Assembly (NCBI GenBank): GCA_900128395.1
Contig: LT649515.1
Span: 1,042 to 22,353 of the forward strand
Length of the DNA: 21,312 nucleotides
Direction: 5' to 3'
DNA from: Stramenopiles sp. TOSAG23-2
Taxonomy: Eukaryota; Sar
Below, piece by piece: positions 1-6,775 of this stretch. Numbering within the stretch: position 1 is the stretch's first letter; every line of letters starts with the position of its first letter. The translations under genes and the position numbers were made by a program. The notes beneath the pieces are model-generated. The model saw only the letters and a list, made by a program, of their open reading frames with translations. It was not told the origin of the DNA and ran no database searches.

Positions 1-111
1 ATATCATTATCATACTTATGTACTTCATAACTTTATTATAAAAAATAAAAATATAACGTATATCAAGTATATCAATTATATCGTAATTAATTAGAGTTTT
101 TTGAACCTGTT
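1..111. other. AT-rich 3' flank of the first gene
   Basis: Very AT-rich sequence downstream of the minus-strand gene that ends at 112. It presumably holds that gene's 3' UTR and polyadenylation site. No coding potential or structured element is seen. Confidence 0.4.
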
Positions 112-1221
112 TTATATCTGTGGTACACTACTTGTAACATTTTGTTGCCCCATTACCACTTGTTGTTGAAACATTGGCTGTTGTCCCATAATTATTTGTT
201 GTTGTGGCATTGACTGTTGTCCCATAATTATTTGTTGTTGTGGCATTGACTGTTGTCTCACTGCCACTTGTTGTTGACCCATTACCACTTGTTGTCGTAA
301 CATTGGCTGTTGTCCCATTACTATTTGTTGTTGTCCATTGTAACCCCCACTTTGGAGAATCTCTACACAAAACTTGTCTATAATATAGCTCCCAGCTTGA
401 CCTGGCAATGCGTTTTTTTTATAAGTGCTTGCCCCAGGGGTCCAGGTTATCCTTACCTTTCTACCAAAAGCATTCTCGTGCGCTTCCCGAAGAGCTGTCC
501 ACATGGGCTGTGTGCCGTTCACTTCGGCATTTACCGTATGTTTGCAAACAAGCACGAAGAAGCCTACCAAGTATATGATTGTAAACACAGTAAAAACGCT
601 TCCAGCTGGCCCATCGATGCTGGATAGACCAGCCAAGAGAAACATGACAACAGCTGCTCCAATTCCATACAGAAAATTGTTACCCGCGCACAAGTGATTC
701 TTTTGTGGATCATAATAGTCTCGCCAGGCAGTATTGATGATTTTGGCGCCTTGCGCCCATTCTTCGCTCGTCAATATACCATATAATGGTGTTGGCAAAA
801 TTAATGGGATATATGGCTTGCAGAAGTCGGGGCGGCCGTAGTTTACTGATGCGCCAGCAATTCTATTCACCGCTTTTTCTATTTCACCTTCTAGCCTTGA
901 AACAAATTGACTGGCGTCATCATTTCCTGTTAATTCATGCTCTTGCAGAGGAAAACGGGAGACAATACAAAATGCAGTGTTACTATTAGGTGCCCCATTA
1001 CCGGCAAACATTCCCAAGGTAGAATCATGGATTTTTCCAGTGAGAAGAGGCCATTCATTCAGTGCATACTTGTAACTAAAACTGACTTGCTTCCCCCCTG
1101 CAGGCAAAAACCACCCGCCGGTTGGCCTCATTATAATTTTTGCATTTTCAAGTACGAAGATTTGCATCTGCGGTTGGCCGTCAAGCAAACCGTATGGATC
1201 AGGTAAACCATAACCACTCAT
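112..1221 (-). CDS. Unrecognised two-TM protein with Gln/Met repeat tail
   Basis: A 369-residue intronless reading frame that I do not recognise. Residues 1-180 form a soluble-looking domain with scattered Cys, Trp and Pro and no obvious signal peptide. Two hydrophobic segments at about 183-202 and 207-227, split by a short Gly/Pro turn, look like a transmembrane hairpin. Residues 232-295 form a second small domain containing the motif RITWTPG. Residues 297-363 are a tail of 12-residue repeats (QQQxxMGQQxMx): five full units and one 7-residue partial. The first ATG was taken because the frame opens there and upstream DNA is AT-rich. The gene looks clearly richer in G+C than its neighbours, and an A8 run (413-420) lies in the coding strand. 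It is divergent from the GH20 gene. That the gene is real is well supported; its function is unknown. Confidence 0.8.
   Translation of the reverse strand: MSGYGLPDPYGLLDGQPQMQIFVLENAKIIMRPTGGWFLPAGGKQVSFSYKYALNEWPLLTGKIHDSTLGMFAGNGAPNSNTAFCIVSRFPLQEHELTGNDDASQFVSRLEGEIEKAVNRIAGASVNYGRPDFCKPYIPLILPTPLYGILTSEEWAQGAKIINTAWRDYYDPQKNHLCAGNNFLYGIGAAVVMFLLAGLSSIDGPAGSVFTVFTIIYLVGFFVLVCKHTVNAEVNGTQPMWTALREAHENAFGRKVRITWTPGASTYKKNALPGQAGSYIIDKFCVEILQSGGYNGQQQIVMGQQPMLRQQVVMGQQQVAVRQQSMPQQQIIMGQQSMPQQQIIMGQQPMFQQQVVMGQQNVTSSVPQI
133..333 (-). repeat. 36-bp coding minisatellite (Gln/Met repeats)
   Basis: Tandem 36-bp units encode the Gln/Met-rich C-terminus of the gene at 112-1221 (residues 297-363). 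Units at 181-216 and 217-252 are identical, and exact period-36 identity runs from 178 to 257. Other units have diverged by point changes, and one is shortened to 21 bp. Identical neighbouring units suggest recent expansion by slippage or unequal exchange. Confidence 0.9.
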
Positions 1222-1603
1222 AGTTGATTGTAAATATATCGCATATATGCTTTGTGTAGTAATTGTTGTTTGGTTCTATTTAACTAACTGAAAAGTACTT
1301 AGTGGCAATATAAATACACACTTAGATCAACACATCTCTGTGGAACTAATATATAATAATATTTTTTCTTTTTTTATTAATAATATCTCAACTGCAACTT
1401 CTTATTATTACATTCATAAGCACATCATTAATAACATCATTTTAATCATACCAGCATACCAGGTACTATTACAACTATTAATATAGCCTATGATTTTTAT
1501 TTAAAATATTATAGAAAATAAGAAAGTTAAGAGAGGAAACATATCAACAACAAAATATAAGAATACGCAATACCATTATTATCATCATCATCAATCTGGA
1601 ACG
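1222..1603. promoter_or_regulatory. Divergent intergenic region, inferred promoters
   Basis: 382 nt of AT-rich DNA between two divergently transcribed genes, so it presumably carries both start regions. No motif can be named with confidence. A 14-codon hydrophobic ORF on the plus strand (1247-1291) ends in TGA and was not accepted as a signal-peptide exon. Confidence 0.5.
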
Positions 1604-3713
1604 ATGGCTTTTGCACCTAATTTAGACAAACCAATTGGAGATTTGTCACCCGCAGATCTAATATGGCCAAAACCTTTTGATATTAATTGTACAAAACCAA
1701 CTAATGGCAAATTTGATAGAAATGAAATGTTAAGCGGAGGTTGGGGAAAAATAGCAATAATAAGTCCAAAACAATTGAATCTCAACTTTGGTATACCTGT
1801 AAAAAATGTAAAAGTATCTAATGTCATAAACGAAGCTTTTGATCGTCTGCAGTCACACTTATCGGTTTATGATGTAAATGATGCACCATATACACGAATG
1901 CATTTCATACCTTTGCGGAAAAATGTTAAAGATACCTGGTCAAAACAATTGAAAAATTTACCAATTCAATATACTCTAGTAGTAGTCAATTTGCTGGAAA
2001 TTGGTGATAATATGGATAAAACTTGTTTTGTTACTGATAATCATGTTGATGAGTCGTATAACATGGTTATAGATCGAAAGGATATGGATGTAGTAGTGGA
2101 AATAAATGCAAGTAGCTGTGTTGGCGTGTTACGTGCTCTATCGTCTCTACAATATAGCGTGGAATATATTGATAACGGTAAGTTTATCTTTGGTGGTTTA
2201 CCAATTTATATTCATGATAAGCCTAGGTTTAAATGGCGAGGATTAATGGTTGATACTTCTAGACATTTTATTCCTTTAAGCAGATTGAAAAATGTTGTAG
2301 ATGGCATGGAAAGATTAAAGTTGAATGTTTTCCATTGGCATATAGTTGATTCACAAAGCTTCCCATTCGAATCGAAAATCTATCCAAATTTGGCAGCAAA
2401 AGGTGCATATGATGATAAAAATGCTGTCTATAGAAGAGATGAAATCAAAGATTTTATAGAATATGCTGGGAAACGCGGTGTTCGTATCGTACCTGAATTT
2501 GATTTACCCGCACATACAGGAAGCTGGGGTGGTCTTAGCATCGATGCTGCTGATACTGGTTTACTTGTCAGATGCCCAAATATAGTAAAAGCAGATGAAA
2601 GATTGATGGAGCACGGCGTTGATAAGGTTGCGCTAAATCCATTACATCCAAAAATTTTAAAATTGTTAACACCACTATTAAATGAAATATTTGATTTGTT
2701 TCCTGATAATTATATACACTTTGGTGGTGACGAAGTAAATGCTGATTGCTGGGAAACAAATGAACAAATTAAAAAATGGAAAGCAAATTATGAAAAAGTT
2801 GGAAATTCCGTACCATGGCATTCAAAATTACAAGGAATTTTTACAAAAAAAATATTCAAACTTGCAAAAACAAAAAACAAAAGGCCAATTGTTTGGGATG
2901 ATACCTTAAGCATAACAGATCTCACTGAAGATCATGTAGTTCAATGGTGGAGAGGTTGGTTGCCATCGCAAATTAATATAGCGCATCAGCGGAACTTGCA
3001 AACAACGTCAAGTGTTGGTTACTATTTAGATGATTTATCACAATCATGGCAAAAAATGTACCAGCAAACAATTGATGATAGTAGCAGTACATTGAGTCTC
3101 GGTGGTGAAGCTGCATGTTGGGATGAGCATGCAGATGATGATAATCTAGACCATCGAATATTTTCCAGATTGCCAGCTGTTGGTAAGTAAATCCTAAGAT
3201 TCCCCTGTAGAAATACATTATATACTGTACAGTTAAGATAAAAGAAAATATCTAACCTTTTTTCATACATTACGTTACACAGCTGAACGATTATGGTCTA
3301 GAAAAGAAGCTACAGCATCGTTAGACGAAATAGACAAACCCAGAATGGGAAGAACTCTTTGTTTGCTAAAACAGCAAATTGGCTTAAATGTTGGACCTGT
3401 ATTTCCTGATTTTTGTAAAATTCCACGGAAAACATTATTGAATAGAAATGCTAACAATGTAATAGTGGCTGGTCTTGGAACAGTGAATGATAGTAATCCA
3501 TCGTATATGGATAAAATAGAATGGGAAACAATTGCCATGTTATCGTTTTTCTGTTGGATGCTTACAGCATCCATATTATTTTATAAATTTTATGCTGGTA
3601 AGCAGTTTAAAGGAAAGCGTTACGTTGAAAATAGCTACTCACCTGTATCCACAGAAGAAGAAGAGGATGCAGAGGAGAGGCGATTAGATGGTTTAAATGA
3701 TTATGGGGAATGA
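1604..3713 (+). CDS. GH20 beta-N-acetylhexosaminidase, two exons
   Basis: Predicted to remove terminal beta-linked GlcNAc/GalNAc from glycans or chitin fragments (EC 3.2.1.52). Exons are 1604-3182 and 3283-3713, giving 669 residues. The N-terminal GH20b-like domain spans about 30-200. The catalytic barrel starts near RGLMVDTSRHF and WHIVDSQSFP. The hallmark HFGGDEV places the catalytic Asp-Glu pair at D376/E377. Splicing recreates the family's RLPAVAERLWS motif across the junction, and a C-terminal Cys motif ends the barrel as in lysosomal hexosaminidases. Unusually, a hydrophobic helix at about 609-627 and a Lys-rich then acidic tail (STEEEEDAEERR) follow, suggesting a single-pass membrane form, yet no N-terminal signal peptide is visible. 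An upstream exon may be missing. Its 3' end faces the next gene 110 nt away. Confidence 0.94.
3183..3282 (+). other. Intron of the GH20 gene (100 nt)
   Basis: It begins GTAAGT, ends ACACAG, and has a TCTAACC branch-like motif before a pyrimidine-rich stretch. Removing it joins G|CT into an Ala codon and restores the conserved GH20 motif. It is phase 1. It also contains the palindrome ACTGTACAGT (3224-3233). Confidence 0.93.
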
Positions 3714-3767
3714 TCCAATTTAAAATACGAAAAAAGTATTTTTTAATATTTTTTTTTATATATTATA

Positions 3768-3777
3768 TTCGTACGAA
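3768..3777. repeat. 10-bp palindrome in convergent gap
   Basis: TTCGTACGAA is a perfect palindrome in the 110-nt gap between two facing 3' ends. Related words (ATACGAAG, CGTACATGT) follow directly. It may be a 3'-end element or chance; its role is unknown. Confidence 0.4.
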
Positions 3778-3823
3778 GTATCATACGAAGTCGTACATGT
3801 ATTTTTAAAAAATTGTTCATGTT

Positions 3824-5491
3824 TTAAAATTCTTCACTTGCATCACTTTCATAGGACTCTTCAACACTTTCGCCATTTACAACAAGATCGTTCTCTTCAA
3901 TACTATTCTTGCTATTTCCATTTTCTCGTCCGTTTATTTCATTTTCAGTTTCCTTTGTTGAATTGGCAATGTCATGTTCATTGGTAGTACTGCTGGATCT
4001 TATCATTTTATCAACTATTTTTTTCTCCTTTGATATACATGCAATTAATTCACCATATGCGTAATGCGTTTTGACAGAGACTGCTGTAACAACACCATCA
4101 ATTATCGATAACATACGTTTAGTAGAGCATGCATCATTATTTGAATGAACCAAAGCACACAATTGGTTTTTTCGCACTATCTCACCTGGTTGAATAAATA
4201 ATTCAACCACTCCTTCGTCTGATAGATTAGTTGAGTAGAGATGATTTTCAAATATTTTAGGCACATTCGCATCCTCATCGTCTTCTTCTTCTTCCAACTG
4301 ATATTTATTTTCCATTGCTAAATCTTGGGAAAATGGTTCATATGCCGAACATGAAATGGAATTTATTTGTTCTTCCTCCATACCTGGCGGAACATTCAAA
4401 ACAATACTCCCAGCCAATAATGAGCGCCAAATCATTTGTTCGATATTTTTAAAGTATGAATAGTGTAAACCGATATGATTTGAAAAATCTTGGCAAACAG
4501 TATAACGAGGTATTGAAAAAGCATCAACTTGTAATGCTAAGTCTGACGTAAGAAATGTTTTGAAATTATTGAATTTCTTTCGAAATCCCGTGCAATTTGT
4601 AAATGGTGATCTAAAACTGCGATTCTCACTATCATCTATTGTGTTAAAATCCGAAGGTGACGAAACAATTCCGTTGTTATTACTTGCAGTAATGTTGCTG
4701 TTGTTGTTGTTGGTACTCCTGCTGACAACAATTAAATTATCATTTTGATTTTGATTTTGTTCTTGTTCTTTTGTAATTAAAGAACCTGAATATAAAACTA
4801 CTTCAATACCAAACGACGATAATAGCTCTAAGCCTAGTGCTTGTGTATTACCACAAGCATGATCTTCTACCGATGTGACTACACATGGTGGAATACGAAT
4901 GCTGTCCCCACGACAACAATCTCTGAATTCAATAAAATAATCAATTTGTGAAATAATTTTTTCTGAAAATACATGCAATAATGAGGATGGTATCTCCTCA
5001 GATAAAATGACATATTGACCACTCATTGTTTTGCAATCTAAGCTACGAAATACTTTTAGAGAAGCTGTTTCAGAAACAAGATTGCTGGTACCATTATAAT
5101 ATAGCCCTATTGGTCCATTTTGTATACCAGTGACTACATATAATGATATTACTCGCATTATAGGCCCGTTGTCCGTGTGCTCAGCATATGATAATTTTAC
5201 TCGTAATTTTGTACCAGTTGCACAAGAATTAAAATTGAAGTTTAATAATAACGATGGTTGAATAACAATACGGTTGTTATTACTTGAACCTGACAGGTCA
5301 TCACCTGTTACATCATCCGCTATGAATGTCAAATCAACTTGAATGTCATTATCCTGTTGTTTTTTTTTTTTTTTCCTACCTCTCTTTTTTTTCCCGGAAG
5401 AGGTAGTATTCATATTAGGATTATTACGTCGTTTCTTACTTGCTCTGACTGTTTTTCCATCTTGTTGTTCATTCGTGATAGTATTATTCAT
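3824..5491 (-). CDS. Degenerate AstE/AspA-like protein (probable pseudoenzyme)
   Basis: 555 residues, one frame. Residues 18-46 are strongly basic (KKRGRKKKKK), like a nuclear localisation signal; this K run is coded by 15 consecutive A, prone to slippage. The core follows the order of the succinylglutamate desuccinylase/aspartoacylase family (M14-like zinc hydrolases). Residues 115-130 match the first strand and zinc loop, 176-190 the strand carrying the third zinc ligand, 217-237 the next helix and strand, and 325-363 the strand with the catalytic Glu. Residues 425-487 match the C-terminal beta-barrel (PGEIVRKNQL, IIDGVVTAV, AYGELIACI). The usual HGDE is QNGP here, DLH is EFR, TVE is TVC, and the DLNR region is shortened. 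Asn/Gln-rich and acidic low-complexity segments interrupt the fold. Family assignment is by motif order only, so moderate; loss of catalysis is inferred. Confidence 0.6.
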   Translation of the reverse strand: MNNTITNEQQDGKTVRASKKRRNNPNMNTTSSGKKKRGRKKKKKQQDNDIQVDLTFIADDVTGDDLSGSSNNNRIVIQPSLLLNFNFNSCATGTKLRVKLSYAEHTDNGPIMRVISLYVVTGIQNGPIGLYYNGTSNLVSETASLKVFRSLDCKTMSGQYVILSEEIPSSLLHVFSEKIISQIDYFIEFRDCCRGDSIRIPPCVVTSVEDHACGNTQALGLELLSSFGIEVVLYSGSLITKEQEQNQNQNDNLIVVSRSTNNNNSNITASNNNGIVSSPSDFNTIDDSENRSFRSPFTNCTGFRKKFNNFKTFLTSDLALQVDAFSIPRYTVCQDFSNHIGLHYSYFKNIEQMIWRSLLAGSIVLNVPPGMEEEQINSISCSAYEPFSQDLAMENKYQLEEEEDDEDANVPKIFENHLYSTNLSDEGVVELFIQPGEIVRKNQLCALVHSNNDACSTKRMLSIIDGVVTAVSVKTHYAYGELIACISKEKKIVDKMIRSSSTTNEHDIANSTKETENEINGRENGNSKNSIEENDLVVNGESVEESYESDASEEF

Positions 5492-5542
5492 AGTTTTTTC
5501 CCTTCTTCTTTCTTTATTATATCTTAGCTATCCCCTGTATCC

Positions 5543-5584
<42 letters not shown>

Positions 5585-5586
5585 TT
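5543..5586. repeat. ATCT tetranucleotide microsatellite
   Basis: About ten perfect ATCT units followed by one variant unit. It lies 52-95 nt upstream of the ATG of the minus-strand gene, probably in its 5' leader or promoter, and is likely length-polymorphic. Confidence 0.95.
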
Positions 5587-5839
5587 ATCATCTGTGAGAT
5601 ACAAATTCATTCTTTTTTTGTGTTCACGGCTTACAACTTACAATCTTACAATTTACCGCGTTTTTAAGTATGCTTCTTAGAATATTTGCAAAATACTCAA
5701 ATGGTAGGGGAAAACAAAAAATATATAATTCCTATATCCCTTAAAAAAAACTAAACCCATCACCACTACAATTACATACCAGGAGCCATACTTGGATAGT
5801 TGGATTTGATAGGAGGAGGAGTGATATTTTTTCACCATC

Positions 5840-5986
5840 ATGATCAACGAGATTCATCGAACAAAAAACAGCTCTGGGAGCTCGCAGCTTCTTTATGCAG
5901 CCACAGCAGCTATCTCTCTATCTAGGCTAGTAAGCTCAGCTAGTATACAGCAAGTATGGATTAAAATGCACAAACTGAAGAAATGA
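5840..5986 (+). other. Candidate small ORF, 48 codons
   Basis: The frame starts ATGATCAACGAG and ends at TGA (5984-5986). The peptide is rich in Ser, Ala, Leu, Arg and Lys without acidic clusters, somewhat like a mitochondrial presequence. It lies 194 nt upstream of the uL23m ATG on the same strand, in a patch richer in G+C than the surrounding DNA. It could be an upstream ORF, a missed exon or chance. A GTAAGC inside it could act as a splice donor. A rough random model gives a fair chance of one such ORF in this gap. Confidence 0.2.
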
Positions 5987-6180
5987 ATTATGAATTATTA
6001 TTTTTAGAATTTTATAAAATTTTTATAACAAATAGAATAAGAAGTGTAGTAGAAGTAATAGTAAGTATTATATATATCTATATACAGATATATGTGTGAA
6101 CAAATAAATAGAGTTTATTTACATATTGTTGTTGCTCCACCCTCCTCCTCCACTCGTATACATAAGTAAAGATAAACACA

Positions 6181-6519
6181 ATGTCGCGATGGGTGAAATT
6201 GCCACGAAATATAGTATCATTAATGTTGCCGTCAAATGGAAAAGTGCCTACTGGTAAAAAAGCAAAATTTAAAGTTGATCCAAGTATGGGAAAATTTGAT
6301 ATCAAGGAATATTTAGATAAAGTTTATGATTTACCTAAAATTAATAAGATCCATACTGTCAATTACGATGGACATTTGAAACGGGTTCCAAAGCCAAAAG
6401 GAGATGGCTACATGATTAAACGTATGAAAGCTTATAAAACTGCGTATGTATATTTTGATACACCATTAGGTGATGAAGAGGATAATAATGAAAATAATAC
6501 AAAATTAATATCCGAATAG
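6181..6519 (+). CDS. MRPL23: Mitochondrial ribosomal protein L23 (uL23m)
   Basis: 112 residues. The protein should bind 23S-type rRNA near the peptide exit tunnel of the mitochondrial large subunit. Family landmarks are visible in order: an N-terminal strand with LPRNIVSLMLP, a central FKVDPSMGKFDIKEYLDKVY, then DLPKINKIHTVNYDG and a C-terminal AYVYFDTPL strand. Compared with bacterial L23 the loop is short and basic, as in eukaryotic mitochondrial versions. The N-terminus (MSRWVKLPRN) is basic and lacks acidic residues, which suits mitochondrial import without a long presequence. The last 14 residues are an acidic/Asn-rich extension. It is intronless as read; its 3' end faces ATG13 256 nt away. 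Confidence 0.82.
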   Translation: MSRWVKLPRNIVSLMLPSNGKVPTGKKAKFKVDPSMGKFDIKEYLDKVYDLPKINKIHTVNYDGHLKRVPKPKGDGYMIKRMKAYKTAYVYFDTPLGDEEDNNENNTKLISE

Positions 6520-6668
6520 TAGTAGAGGGAGAGTGCAAAAAAAATGTAAAAAAAAATATTTTTATTTTTATAAATTCGTAAAATATATTATATAATGGAA
6601 TGCAACAATATTACGTTAACATTGTACGTATTTTTAAGTATTTCTGCCGATTGATTTTTTCATATTAC

Positions 6669-6688
6669 CACACACACACATATATATA
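6669..6688. repeat. CA/TA dinucleotide tract
   Basis: A CA run passes directly into a TA run in the convergent gap, just left of the inverted repeat at 6694-6729. Confidence 0.7.
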
Positions 6689-6693
6689 AGCTA

Positions 6694-6729
6694 ATATCAT
6701 ATCATATCTGATATCATATGATATGATAT
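6694..6729. repeat. Perfect 14-bp inverted repeat, 8-nt loop
   Basis: Arms ATATCATATCATAT (6694-6707) and ATATGATATGATAT (6716-6729) are perfect reverse complements around CTGATATC. It sits between the facing 3' ends of uL23m and ATG13. It could form a hairpin in either transcript and may serve 3'-end formation; AT-rich sequence raises the chance of coincidence. Confidence 0.75.
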
Positions 6730-6775
6730 GTACATATATGATATTTAAATATATATATATCATAGTACGAAATAT

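Larger units (their letters stand above)
5492..6180. promoter_or_regulatory. Divergent intergenic region, inferred promoters
   Basis: 689 nt between the degenerate AstE/AspA-like gene and the uL23m gene. The left part holds an ATCT microsatellite. The middle part (about 5760-5980) is noticeably richer in G+C and contains a 48-codon ORF listed separately. The right part is AT-rich, with a pyrimidine-rich stretch just before the uL23m start (TCCACCCTCCTCCTCCAC region) that could be a splice acceptor for a 5' UTR intron. No tRNA or known ncRNA could be recognised. Confidence 0.5.

Noticed and set aside
133-333. CRISPR-like array
   Set aside because: The repeats are contiguous coding 36-bp units without unique spacers, in a eukaryotic gene.
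310-1206. Plus-strand ORFs inside the first gene (up to 105 codons)
   Set aside because: They are shadows of the minus-strand 369-residue frame, which has transmembrane segments and repeats; the plus-strand frames are short and overlapping with no recognisable features.
1247-1291. 14-codon hydrophobic plus-strand ORF, possible signal-peptide exon of the GH20 gene
   Set aside because: It ends in TGA before any usable donor, and the internal GT sites would leave only a few residues.
5343-5597. Plus-strand ORFs of 62-84 codons rich in Phe/Leu/Ser/Tyr
   Set aside because: They are reads of the complement of the poly-Lys/Asn coding region and the ATCT microsatellite.
5760-5980. Possible tRNA or snoRNA in the G+C-richer patch
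   Set aside because: There are short hairpins such as GCTC-TGG-GAGC, but no A/B boxes, cloverleaf, or paired C/D boxes could be assembled.
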